Assembly: GCA_029582165.1 (NCBI GenBank)
Contig: CM055874.1
Span: 2,120,114-2,184,113, forward strand
Direction of reading: 5' to 3'
Length of the DNA stretch: 64,000 nucleotides
DNA from: Portulaca oleracea
Lineage: Eukaryota; Streptophyta; Magnoliopsida; Caryophyllales; Portulacaceae
This document shows, one piece after another, positions 11,822 to 23,671 of the stretch. Numbering within the stretch: the stretch's first letter is position 1; each line of letters begins with the position of its first letter. A program made the translations under genes and the position numbers. The notes under the pieces are model-generated. The model was not told the origin of the DNA, did not search any database, and worked only from the letters and a program-made list of their open reading frames with translations.

Positions 11822-14044
11822 ATGGCAGCTCCTGGGAAGTGCACTCTGATCACTGGCCCTCCAGTAAGTTAACCCTAATCCCCTTTCTTCAACTTGTAAT
11901 TTGCATTGATAGGGTTTTTTCTGGGTGTCAAATTTCGATGATCTTTCATCTCTCATGTTTCCATCCTCCTTCCTGCTTTGTTTAGGGCGCGGGGAAGACT
12001 ACACTGGTTATCAGAGTGCTGGAGACTCTCAAAGCTTCCTATCCTCACTTGAAAGTTCAGGGTTTCTACACCCGTAACAATCTAATCTCTTTCTCTCCTG
12101 GATCAATGGTGAATTTTGGTTTAATGGGTAGTTGTGTTGTTTCGTTTAGGGTTTAGGGTTTCTCTCCATCATCAATGTAGTGTTGTTTCATTTTGCTAAT
12201 GAAATGGTTGGTGTGAAATTGGAAGGTGAGGTCAGACAAGCAAATCAGAGAGTTGGTTTTGAGGTTGTCACTGTCTCTGGTCAAAATGCTCCCCTTGCTT
12301 CCATTAACAATCCCAGGTTCATATTCATGCCCACTTCTCTGTATTATAGTTGCAACTTAATTGCAGTTGATTAGGACTATTAGGGTGTTAATTACTGCTT
12401 AGTGACATGGAAGATGTTGTCATGGAATGTCTTCTCCAGAAGCTGGACTAATTGGGTTTTGTCCTTGGTGGACATTGGAGTTCCATGGTTCCCTATGAGT
12501 TGCTAACTTGGTATTAGGGTGTTTGTAACTATAGCTTTGATGGTTTTCAAGGCCAGTGTTAATTGCTGAAGTAGTAACAAAGATGATCTCATTTCGTCTG
12601 GCTTCTCATTCGGGAAGTGGGTACAACAAATTATTCAAGCTTGTTGTTCTTTTCTGCGGTGGATAAAGTGTGGTAATGGTATGATATGGTATGGTAAAGT
12701 GTGGATCGTGTGATATGATGTGGTACAGTGTGGTGGTAAGTGATGAGAAAAGTGAGGAGAAAAAAAATTATGGTTGTCATGGTAAAGTGTGGTATGGTAT
12801 GGTAATATGTAATGGTTTGTGGTTAGTATGGTAAATTGTAGTAGGTGCGGTATAGTACCACACAAAAGAATAGACACAACCCAGCAAATAACTTGGCTAC
12901 ATGCTTCATCATTTGGAGTATCCTTGTAATGCAGTCCATTTACGCTTGGTGTGGTTACTTATGTTTATGATGAATTGGTCTTTCACCTTTACTTGATGAA
13001 TATATGATTTTGTGCCCTCAAAATGCTTTAGTGTTTAAGTCCTGAGTCAAACAGTGTTTCTGTGTTTCCCTTCAATTTGGGTTGTGCATGAATTTCCTTC
13101 TGGTTGAGCAGCAACATGGGATAAGATTGTTTGCATCTAACACACTCCTAAACTGTGACAGCCCTGAATCTGCTCGATGGCCTACTGTTGGGAGGTACCG
13201 GGTGGATGTAGCTTCTTTTGAATCAGTAGCATTGCCTGAACTTCAGGTAACTTCTTTTCTCAATCACTGTCCGGAAAACTCCTTGCTTTTTAGGGGTTAT
13301 TTGGAAAAACGTACACAGGATGTTGCAAAAATTCTTGCCTCTTACGCGACTGTTTTAGGGTTGTCACATACTCACATTAATGGTCCAGATCCAGTTTCGA
13401 AACTGTAGAATCATTTTGATTCTGTGCAATTGCATACTTTTGATTCATTGTAAAAAAATTTGGGCATTGGTTTCAGTTCTGGACCCTGTGACCTTGAACA
13501 TTCCCGAAATTTCATCTCGGGTGTCATAAACGAATTAAACTGATCAAATTTTCTGTCTATACCTGGTTCCCAATCCTCGTTATCCTTTAATGAATGCTGA
13601 GAAAACGATTAAATGAAGCACTAAGAGTTATACCGGGCTTCTTTGCAGATACAACAATTAAACAGTGAATTTTGTTTTGTCAGATCAAAGAAGATACAGA
13701 CCTGTTTGTCATTGATGAAGTTGGTAAAATGGAGCTGTTCAGTTCATCCTTCCTTCCTGCTGTCCTAAGGATCTTGGACTCAAACATTCCCCTGTTGGCA
13801 ACCATACCAATTCCAAAACAAGGCCGAGATATACCTGGAGGTACGTCACTCGTTCCTGCATTCCCGAGGAATCATTAATATGAAATAAGATACTTCTATC
13901 TCATTAATGTATTGAACTGGTACAGTTGCAAGGCTGAGAAATCATCCAGGAGCGACAGTCTACACACTGAACCCCAACAACAGGGACGCATACAGAGAAC
14001 GGGTGTACTCTCATCTCGTCGATCTTCTTCAACATAAGAGTTAG
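11822..14044 (+). CDS. THEP1: THEP1-type nucleoside-triphosphatase (193 aa)
   Basis: Exons: 11822-11863, 11986-12073, 12226-12316, 13162-13246, 13684-13840, 13926-14044, giving 193 residues in frame. Walker A is GPPGAGKTT at residues 12-20, split by intron 1 after GPP. Walker B is LFVIDEVGKMEL, with D113 and E114. Other conserved segments are KVQGFYTREVRQANQRVGFE, VGRYRVDVASFE and the final NRDAYRERVYSHL helix. Members of this P-loop family (human NTPCR, Aquifex THEP1) hydrolyse NTPs to NDPs with broad specificity; the plant cellular role is unknown. Length matches the family. Intron 3 (846 bases) carries a MITE-like repeat. Intron 2 has two telomere-type heptads (GTTTAGGGTTTAGGGTTT, near 12144-12161). 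Confidence 0.93.
12640..12880. mobile_element. Tourist-like MITE of the GTTCTTTT family inside THEP1 intron 3
   Basis: The ends read TTGTTGTTCTTTTCTGCGG and CCACACAAAAGAATAGACAC, which are inverted with mismatches. The interior is repeated GGTATGGTATGGTAAAGTGTGG-like sequence, the complement of the CCACACTTTACC interior of the copy at 32760. No clean target duplication was found, so the ends are approximate. Confidence 0.6.
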
Positions 14045-17012
14045 AAGTTTCCCATTTCCCAATTCTGTAGTTAACTTGCATTTACGTCTTTCGCGCTCTT
14101 GTATGTGTTTTAGATACCTGCAAACTTAAGGTGATCTGAGTTTTGAGTGTAAATTTTTGAGCTTGGCATGCTATAGTGAAGCTGAGCTAAGATGGAGTCA
14201 TTGTTATAATGTCATCAGTTGTTAATAGAGTTAAGGATACACAGATAGCTCACCATTTGGCAATGAAAGAGCGACACGTTTTACCAAAGAAACAGAGTGT
14301 CTGGGTGTTGGTGTGAGTGAACAAGAGTGGGCACTGGGACAGCATTTGTGAGCAAAAGCAAGTACCTGTCATGAGCTGTATTGAGCTTGATATGTCTTTA
14401 AGACTTTAACATATCTTAATTCTCTTCTTGCTTTTTCTTTCTCAATAATAATTGGTCTGAATGTCTAATCTTTGGTCTACAGAACAAGATTTGGCACTCA
14501 TAGCATGGTAAGCTTCAAAATTATGAAATAATTGTCGTCTATGTTAGTATCCTGGCCATGGATATCATAATCATTCAACCACATGCCTTGTCAACTATTG
14601 ATTTGACCTGGATCCGCTTGAGAATTTTGGGTTCAACTCGAACTTGAAAAAAAAAAAGCGTAAATTATAAATTTAACCTAATTCGAATAGAAATCGCCTA
14701 ATCCTCTTATTTGTGATTATGTCTGTTTTTTATGCTCAATTGATAGAATAACATCGAATGTGAGATTTAAAGGATGAGTTGAGTAAGATTAAGAGTTGAT
14801 GAGAGTTTTGTGAGCAAAAATTAATTAGTATAATAAGCTTATCACTTGGAATAATTTTCAAATAGATAAAAGTTGAAGCTTATTAAATTAAATTTTTTTA
14901 CTTTTATTAATTATTTCTTAATGATTTGGCCTAGTTTTTGTCTTACCTTATCTTATCTTATCTTACCATTCAAAAGAACATGTATTTTTAGATATTTTAT
15001 ATTGAAAATTATTTATTAAATTCACAAAATTTATTTAAAAATAAAAAAATACATAAGATGACATTTACCTGTCTCTACTACTTTATTTACCTTTCTCATG
15101 ACCTAATCTTATTTTATTTTACCTTAACTTATCTACACATCTCCTACACTTATAAAGAACATGACTGAAGTGTAGTAACGAGATAAATCAAGCATATAGT
15201 ACTGCTTATGTAAGTATTGGTGGATCTCTTTTGTGGTTGAGGGTGGTTGCGGCTGCTGAGATAAAAAAAAAAAGAAGAAAAAAAGTAGTAGTATGATTCG
15301 AACTAAAACTTATAAATTATATCTTACTAGATGAATATAGAGTAGCAAAACTTTGTATGACCTAAGTAGTTGAATTTGCTTGACTCAGGAAAAAATGGAG
15401 TTTGGTCTGAATTTATTTTTGACATTTATCGAATATTGGATATAATGACTTTTTTCTATCTTTAACTAAATTTAACTGATATTTTTACGTAATATAATAC
15501 ACCCTAGTTTTACTGTTGTAACTAAGTCCTTTACGAGCTCTGGAAGCATATCATATATTCATATTTTTTTATTCAACAAGCATATCATATTGTAAGGTTA
15601 AAAAATCTACGAGCTCTAAAAGCATATCATATCAAATTGTAAGGTTAGAAAAACTCAAGTAGATACCTCCAACTCATATTTATTACTTGATAAAGCTTCA
15701 TGAGTGGGTCCATGAATAAGTATCACTAACTATTTAACTAATCTCTCTAATCTCATTTTACAGACATAGTGATACCCACATCCTCTTTTTCGCTGTTATG
15801 CTTAACTTAAGACTTAATCATCCATTTACTTAATTATATTTATTTAAGTTAAACATCAAATTAATCAATTTTTTAATAACTGTTGCATACTTTACCTGCC
15901 ATGAACCTCTCATTCATCCTTACTTTTTCTTCATCCTCATTTATTATTCATATGTAATTCTATTCAAACAATCAATAAAAAAATCATGCGATTAGTTGTT
16001 TTAATTATTACTAATATTAATATTCTTCGTTGAACAGCCATTCCTCTGCAACTGCCCACGATCTCCATTACTCGTTCTCATTCTCTCTCCCCTACTCCTT
16101 AAACCTTGACTACACTTTCTTAATTTCTTCTAATCTTCCCCCAATTCAATTCTTCAACAATTTTATTGGTGGGTCTTCAATTATGGTACGTTTTGTTTCC
16201 CCCTTTTTGATCGTCGAGATGGTGTTTATCTGTTTTCGTTGATTTCGTGCTGAATTTTAGCTGCAGATTAAGCTTGTAATTGTTCTTGAAATGATTGAAG
16301 AGATTCATTGAGTTGGGTGTTATTAATGGCATTGTATTTCGTCTCACCCAATTGATTGAATTCATGCATTGCTAGCTAGCTTGTCGATTTCCTTCAATTT
16401 GACCCACTTTTTGTGTTCTTGATGAAATGTTGGTGAGTTGAGATAATCTGGGGAGTATGAAGAAATTCTGGAGTGATATGCCCTGTTGAATTCAGCATTT
16501 TGTTCATCACTGGAATTTATGAATTTTTGGTTATATTATTCTGTAGTTCTTCATGTGGGTTATCATATTATACTCTAGATAGATGCCAAAATCATAGTTA
16601 TCAGAAACCCAGAAATATAGCTAGTATCTATGATGGGCAGTTTATGGAGGTTTTTAGTTTTCACTTCTTATCCATGTAATGAAGCGAATGGTTGACAAAC
16701 TTTCCCATGTTTGGTTCTCCATAATGTATAGGGAAGTTTTGATGCGGGACCCATTATTTCCCTCACTAATTCTGTAAAAAGTTTCGCGGGGGGCTAGAAA
16801 AAGTCTTTCCCGGAAAATTACTGAAACGCACCATAATAGAAATGATTCCATAAGTTAACTGTGGGTTTTTTGTTCTTCCCCCTTTTCTCCATTCCTTCCT
16901 TGAATGTTACCAACTTTTGGTCAATGGTATTAGAACTTTTCTTCTTATTGTCTTCATTGTTGTGTTTCTGAAGAATGCGGTTTTCATTGGTTGGGAGCAA
17001 GGCAGAGATTGA
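14045..17012. other. intergenic region and probable leader of the TRM gene
   Basis: No gene is supported. Bases 14930-15170 hold an AT-rich dispersed repeat. From about 16030 the sequence becomes pyrimidine-rich (TCTCTCTCCCCTACTCC), suggesting a transcription start. A donor-like ATTATG|GTACG at about 16184 and an acceptor AAGGCAG at about 17004 would define a leader intron of about 0.8 kb just before the ATG at 17013 (inference). Confidence 0.5.
14937..15166. repeat. dispersed AT-rich repeat, inverted relative of 34036-34260
   Basis: Runs of TTATCTTATCTTACC, then CATTCAAAAGAACATG, an AT-rich middle, and CTCCTACACTTATAAAGAACATG. The reverse complement aligns throughout with about 34036-34260 (ATAAGGTAAGGTAAGG and AAGAGTGTAGG blocks). 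Both look like full copies of one MITE-like family in opposite orientations. Exact ends were not fixed. Confidence 0.6.
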
Positions 17013-20000
17013 ATGGGAGGCTTATTTCACCTTTTCTATTTTCATCATGGCCAAAAGGGGAGGAAACATAAGAAAAAGGGTCGCGGTATGTATTGTTTGC
17101 TTCATATTTGAACTCTAGTTTTAATGCTTCTAGTACCATTAGAGATATGCTTGTATCAAGCCAAATTGTCTTTTTGTATGTCTAATAATGTCTATTATGC
17201 AGCAACTTTGAAACCTCCCCAGAGCAATTTGGAATTACCAGGTGAAACTTTACGGAGTATTCGAGCTGCTGAGGAGTATAAACAGGTCAAATTTCCCCCA
17301 CTAGATCTTGATTCGATTGTCCTGGTAGCTAGACATGTTCCTACGGATGTTTCTTATTCTGGTGTTGATTGTAGTGTGACTTGTTGGATATGTTGTCAAA
17401 GTTGGATATACTTCATTTGAAATCACACTCGGTCCATCTCATACAAAGTTCATTTACTCGAAGCAGGATTTGTCCAGGAGGAGTTATGATCTCAATGACG
17501 ATGCTTCAACCGAGAAGTCAATCAGTACGGCAACATCAAAGCAATCAAAGGACAGACAAAATGCACCAAGCATTGTTGCCAGATTAATGGGGATGGATCT
17601 TCCACCCTCTGATGCAAAAGCTGAAGCTCCGGGCAAGAATGAGAGGATGCAACACACTGACATACAAGTTCAACCTGTAGAAAAGGCTTCAGCCCTTCAT
17701 GCCCTTAAAAGATCAAAGTCGTCGAGTCAGAAAGAGCAACGTTCAAACAAAAATGGATATCTACGATACTGGGGCAGTGTTGCAAATGTCGGGAAGCCAG
17801 TACAGCCACAAGTGCACCCTCAAGAAGAAGAGCTGCAAAAGTTTAAGAAAGAATTTGAAGCGTGGCAGGCAGCACGGTTCCTTGAATGTGCAAGGGTTGT
17901 TGAACTAGGTAACATTCCTGAGCAGTGGCTGGCTCAGTTGGACCTCACCAAGGAAAAGATGGCTCTTTATGAAACTTCTAGGAAAGCCCTGGTTGACAAA
18001 TCAGTGAAAAGTAAGGCCGAGCTTCTAAAATCAAGGTCTTTGCATGGAGGTGATCTTCGAAAGGAGACGGTCCCACTGGAGCGTAAGGAATCACATTCTT
18101 TCAGCACTAGGAGCTTGCACGCAGATTTTGAGCCTCATTCTTCGACGGATTCTGATCTGTATTCGGGTAGATCCTCTGTCCCGGCAAGAATAGTAGTTTT
18201 GAAACCTGGTCCTGACAGCTTCATCACCAATGATGAATCTTGGATTAGCTCTTGTTCGATGGAAGATAGAGATCACATTGAAGATCTCCTTGAGGAAGTG
18301 AAGCAAAGGTTGAAATATGAAACGCCGGTAAAAACACCACGAGGAAGTGGGGTTGAGACTCCTTTTAAGGAAAAGCCAGCATATATCAAACATGCCCATA
18401 GGTCTCCTTCTAGACAGGCTGATGATGATCCATCAGAATCAATAAGATCACGTCAAAGTGGAATCCTTGCGAATGAGCTATCTGCCGTTTCATCCCCGAA
18501 GTTTATGAGCAGGGCGACAAGGAAATTTTTGTCAGAGAGGCTGGAAAATTTGTGGCATGCAGAGGACCATCAGAACATTCCGGATATTTCTCACGATATT
18601 TCCAGGATGCCTGTTTTTGACGATGCGAGGGAAAGATTAGAAAAGGTTAGAGATATTTTGAGTGGTAAGGCTGGAAGGAAGAAGCACTGGCGAGATGCGA
18701 ACTATGAAGCAGATGCACAGGCTACATCATCAAGACACGAGTTAGATGATTATGGAAGTTTGCAAGAGGAGGCATCCCCTAGGAACCTGGTTCGTTCTGT
18801 TTCAGCTCCATTGTCTGGAACTTCGTTTGGGAAGATTCTTCTTGAGGACCCATTCGTTTCGACCGGGGGTTATGTTAAGAGAAACCAGGAAGCCCTTGAG
18901 AGTCTATCTCCAGATTTCAGGAGCCGAACTAAAGGAAGATCTGATATTCGCGAGGTTTCCAATGGCAAACAGAATTTATCTCTTAGGAAGAAGCTGTTTA
19001 ACAGAAAGTTCCAGTCTGTTGATCTATCGCAAAACAATGAGTTAGATATGAAGGATATCATGAGCGGACCCACAATTCTCAAGAGCTTCAACGAGAGAAA
19101 TGTAAGTGACTATCTTATCTGAATTTCAGTTATTGTCCAGCATAGTGAGAGTTTCAATGCTTCAGATGAAAGATTAGAGCAGCTTTCGAGGTGCATTATA
19201 GGAAATGGAAGACTAATGTTTACTTTTATGCGGTAAATTATCGCAGGAGAACTCAACCGAGGTACCACCTAGTCCTGTATCCATTTGTGGCAGCCCTCGT
19301 CACGAAGAGTTCTGGAGGCCAGCAGAGTACCCCAGCCCGATATCAAACTCCGATGTCACTTCTGTAGGAGATCAAAGTGTTGGTAATGTATTCAGAGAGA
19401 TCAGCTCCAATCTTACAGGTAACGGATCAAAGTGTTGTATTGTTTTTCATGGCTGAAATAGTGTGTTCCAGTTTGGATTTTACCACATAATTCCATTCTT
19501 TTCTTCATATCATTGTGATGTTCTTACTTGACAGAGCTGCGAAAGCAACTGAACCAATTAGAGTATGAAAGATCAGAGATCACAAGCCTAACTGAGGATC
19601 ACTCAGAGCCAGACGTGGTTGACTTGGACACAGATGTGACCCAGGCAGAATACGAAGCAGAAAACTACATCAGGGACCTTCTCATTACATCCGGTTTATA
19701 TCACGGATCGTGGGAGATATCATTCTCAAGATGGGATCCACATATGAAGCCTTTGAGCAACTGGGTCTTCGAGAAAGTTGAAGAATCCTACAGAAAACTG
19801 ACCAACGACACTGACGAAGATCCCAGAAGCTTCGACGACCAAAGTTTGGAACGTAAATTGATGTTTGATCTGCTGAACGAGGCGTTTTCTGTCATCCTTG
19901 GACCGCCTCGGACATTGTCCAAGTTCAGAAGACAAATAACAGATATAAACATTTTGCCTCTGCCACAGGGACAAAAGCTCCTGGAGCAGATGTTGGAGAT

Positions 20001-20244
20001 GATCAGCGAGTACATGTGCCCTTCAACGGACACAGATTCGTATACATTTGATGATCTAATGGCCCGTGATCTGAACATCACACCATGGTCTAACCTGATG
20101 GATGAAGAGATCAGGGACTTGGGAAAGGAGTTGGAAAATCAGATTACCGGAGAACTGATGGATGAACTTGTGACGGATATCCTGCAGGATCGACAATGTA
20201 CAGACCCTGAAAACGAATTCCACGGTAATAAAAACGGAGTATAA
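17013..20244 (+). CDS. TON1-recruiting-motif (TRM)/DUF4378 protein, LONGIFOLIA superfamily (890 aa)
   Basis: Exons: 17013-17085, 17203-17285, 17467-19101, 19247-19418, 19535-20244, giving 890 residues in frame. The start was chosen because MGGLFHLFYFHHG resembles the N-termini of TRM proteins; a nearby ATG at 17047 is in another frame. The signature DUF3741 motif IVARLMGMDLPP lies at about residues 88-99. The middle is long, polar and Ser-rich, with conserved patches (PKFMSRATRKFLSERLENLW). The C-terminal DUF4378 runs from about 699 (YIRDLLITSGLY, RKLMFDLLNEAF, GKELENQITGELMDELVTDI), where family members carry the TON1-binding motif. TRM proteins bind microtubules and recruit TON1 and PP2A to shape cell division planes and organ form. 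I cannot assign a numbered TRM; the TRM6/7/8-like group is a guess. Confidence 0.88.
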
Positions 20245-21499
20245 ACCCCGCCTTAGAGTTTGTTCACAGGAGACAATTGTGTATATAGGACTCGTGAAAT
20301 CTTCCTCCAAAGTTCTGATCTATATGTCTTCTTCGTAAATTCATAGATATGTGATCCTGATTTGCTTGTAGGTTTTGATGAATTAGTAGTGCAGCGGTTT
20401 TCACCGTTGATTGTAATTTTTTTTTCTGAAGTGAAGCTAAGTGTTTTTGGTCTCTTGTCTGAAAAGTTGACACATTATGGAAACAGAAAATTGTTGAATG
20501 TTCAGACTGATATAAATCTAAGTAGTACTGTATCATACATGAGTGTATAGTATTCAATCTTATTTCTCTGCAGATTGTGTTTCTTCTGGATATTATTTTA
20601 TTTTACAGGTTAACTGATACAAGCATGAAGCATCAAGGAGATCACCAGGTAAAGAAGGGAAGGGGTATCTCAATAGCACTTGATCTTGTTTAGAAATTAG
20701 ATCCAGATTGAATGCATCTAATATTGTGGTGGAAGTAAACAAATTATTTAATTTAAGGATGTAGTCATTGAGAAAATAAAGACTTGATTTTACTGGAAAC
20801 CTAATGCATACCAGATCAAGAAGAAAAGTTAAACTATAACAAGGAGATATTGCAAAGGTGATCCCAAACGATCGTATAGCATACGAGATCAAGAAGAAAA
20901 TATCTCAACCGGTTGTACAACACAACGAAAGTAGACCTATCTCAAAGGAAGATCGGCATTTGTGGCACAACATAGTTAGAATTAAGCTCATAGTAATTGG
21001 CTAAAAAAACTGTTTGGCTTAAACAAATTAAATAATAGAAGCATATGTAGCCTAACTGGTATTTTTGGTTGTTTCAATAGCTTACACGCTGCCGGCAAAT
21101 TTGCAACGGCGGAGGCACATGTTTGGTCGGTTGATTAATGCCTCATCCCTAAAATAATCTTATCAATTTTCCTAATGGAATCAAACTAATCATTTAATTA
21201 AGTTTTTGATGGTGATTAATTAGTGGAGTTTAGTAGTAGTTTTTAATCTAATTAAAATAGCTGTATTTTTGGGATCACTTTGCGAGTAGTATTCAAATGG
21301 GTATTTATGCTTACGACACGTGCACAAAGTTTAAAAATCCAAGTTTTTGGGGATCAAAAGACCACCCATAGGCCATAGATCTAGTATTTGTTGTACTAGT
21401 ATTAAACAAAAAATATTTTTACTAAAACTAATTCTTTTGTCCTGTTTTATTTGTCACCTCTATAATTTTAATTATTGATATTTCTATTTTACTTCTAAT

Positions 21500-21715
21500 G
21501 AATAAATATAAGAGAGAAATATTAAAATGAGTGTTTGAGAAAGAGAGATAAATATTAAAATGAGAATATGAGAGAGAAATATTAAACGGGTATATGAGAG
21601 AGTAGGGTAGAGAAAGAAAGACGAGAGAAAGAAATATTAAAACGAGTGTATGAAGATGAGTGGTAGAGAGAGATGTTAAAATGAATGTATATAAGTAAGA
21701 GAGATATATCAACAC
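21500..21715. repeat. degenerate GAGAGAAATATTAAAATGAG minisatellite
   Basis: Roughly seven imperfect copies of a 25-35 base unit built on GAGAGAAATATTAAAATGAG followed by TGTATGA-like sequence. Copies differ in spacing and sequence, so this is an old array. Minus-strand open frames across it are products of the repetition. Confidence 0.6.
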
Positions 21716-22375
21716 AAAAATAATTTACACAGTAAGGAGATAGTGACAGAAAGGTGATGTTAAGGATACTCACATAGAGTTAGACATGATGAGGAGACAG
21801 TGAACTATGTGATTAGCTTGAGCTCGGGAAACGAGCTTTCTAAGAGTTTGACTTAGGAGAATAACTTATCTAGGGAGGGAGCGAGAGCGGAAGGGGGAGG
21901 AGGGATAATTCTTTTTTCCTGGAAAATGATTTTTCCCATTTTCTATCCACTAAATATCAAAAAGGGAAAAATTATTTTCCAAAAAATGATTTTCTATCCC
22001 CACTAAACAATCAAATTCTAGTGTAACTCAAATACAATTTAATTTGAGGCTAAACAATTCCATTTTGAATAATAAAAAGAAGAATATTTGTCGGTGTGGA
22101 ATGCTGTTGCCGAATACGGTGTAATAGATATTCTGAAAAAGGGGGAGTAAATAATTAAAAAAAAAAAACGAATTTGTGGTAGACTCAATAACTGGAAACT
22201 GCAGTTGGAAATCTCTCCAGAAACAGACAAAAGCTGGTACCCTCCCCCCTGACCTCAAGGTTCGTGCAATTTTACGCGCCTAATCTCCACGTTCACTATC
22301 TACTCTACGTCTCTACCAAACCCAACCAATTAGATTTATCAATCTTTGACCCAATTCGATAATCTGACCCGAATT

Positions 22376-22785
22376 GAAAATTCTACCATAGTTGAATTTA
22401 TTTTCAACTATGGTAGTTGAAACTTTTATATCATTTATCTATTAAAAATAAATCATATTTTTTAAAAAGATTTATATCCTCCTAAACATGTTTAATTATT
22501 ATATCAAGTTGTTTTGATCAACTTACATTAGTTTTGAATTTTTATGGTAAAATTAATGGACTTTTCACTTTTCAACTACGATAGTTGAAAAAAAGTTAAC
22601 TATGGTAGAATTTCTTTTAAAATATTTAATTTTGTAAAAAATTATAACTTAACATATAGATTTACTTATTGTAACAAATCATATGATGAATATAAATAGT
22701 AATTTTAATTTTTAATGGCAAATTAAGGACAATTATATATTTCAACTACCATAGTTGAAAATAAATTCAACTATGGTAGAATCTC
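22376..22785. mobile_element. Mutator-like foldback MITE, 410 bp, with 12-bp flanking duplication
   Basis: About 45-base terminal inverted repeats contain ATTCTACCATAGTTGAATTT and its complement AAATTCAACTATGGTAGAAT. Each repeat is itself partly palindromic (CCATAGTTGAA...TTCAACTATGG). The duplication CTGACCCGAATT flanks the element at 22364-22375 and 22786-22797. A further internal copy of the motif lies near 22570-22615. Long TIRs with a long TSD fit Mutator-type non-autonomous elements (usually 9-11 bp TSD). Some of the 12-bp match may be chance, because the host DNA is itself a CCCGAA repeat. Confidence 0.8.
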
Positions 22786-22794
22786 CTGACCCGA

Positions 22795-23060
22795 ATTCAT
22801 CTGGAAAGTAGGTATTAAACACTATTTTCTCAACCCGAATTCAAAATAATTGAACCCGCATGAAAAGTTTGGGTTTTGGACACGATTTTCTCGATCCGAA
22901 TTCGAAATGAACTGAATCCCGACCCAATAATTTGACCCGAACTCGTCCGAAAAGTTTGAGTTTTGAACATGATTGTCTCGACCTGAACCCGAAATAAATC
23001 GAACCCGCAAACCTGTAAATTTGCGGGTCAAACACGACTCACCCATTTGATCCAAAAACT
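22795..23060. repeat. CCCGAA/GGGTTCGGG degenerate repeat
   Basis: Two imperfect copies of a block of roughly 110-120 bases containing AAAAGTTTGGGTTTTGGACA and AAAAGTTTGAGTTTTGAACA, each followed by CCGAA-rich sequence. Minus-strand open frames here have an internal duplication that reflects the DNA repeat, not a protein domain. Confidence 0.6.
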
Positions 23061-23671
23061 TTATTTTTTAAATTCAACTTTTAAAATTTGTGACTTTTCG
23101 TTGTAGTTCATGACTATTAAATTATAAGCACAACTCATTCATATATTATTTCTTTAATTTAAGTGAAAACATTTATAATAATCTATCATTATTATAAGAT
23201 AATCATATTTTATTATGTATATTACACGAAAAGTAGTATCTTGAGACAAAACTTTTTAAAATAAAAAACAGGAAAAATTCACTGTCATAATCCGTTGGGA
23301 TAACTCAAAATCGAAATATACCGATTAATATACACCCGACATCCTGACTTATATTTACTCAAACTCAATTCACGATGGATTCATATTTTGCCTGTCCGCC
23401 CGAATTAACTGGTCTACAACCAATACATGCCCTCCTTATTAATATGATATCCAACCCTAGCGGGCCCCACAATTTCCCCGTGATTAACTCCGCATTTTGC
23501 TCCCAATATATAAACCCTTATTACAATTACCCACCCACACCCCAAATCTTTTCTTCAGTCTTCCTTCCTTAAATTTCCAGCCGACCTCCTTTTTCTCTGT
23601 CCTTTTTCCCACCTCCTCCCAATTTCAACACACTTTTACAGTGCGTGTACTACTACTCTGTAGGAAGAAGA

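Larger units (their letters stand above)
20245..23671. other. intergenic region, TRM gene to WOX13
   Basis: Bases 20245 to about 20560 are probably TRM 3' UTR. No gene is seen. Contents in order: a degenerate purine-rich minisatellite (21500-21715), a purine-rich stretch (21860-21910), a Mutator-like foldback element (22376-22785), and a CCCGAA-rich degenerate repeat (22795-23060). The WOX13 promoter and leader begin at about 23400, with GGGCCCCAC (TCP-site-like) at about 23462 and pyrimidine tracts to 23640. Confidence 0.55.

Noticed and set aside
12144..12161. Two telomere-type heptads (TTTAGGG) in THEP1 intron 2
   Set aside because: Only two copies, so not an interstitial telomere. At most a telo-box-like motif, and it lies inside the gene.
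22822..23055. Minus-strand frames with internally duplicated protein sequence
   Set aside because: The duplication is at DNA level in a CCCGAA-type degenerate repeat and is seen in more than one frame.
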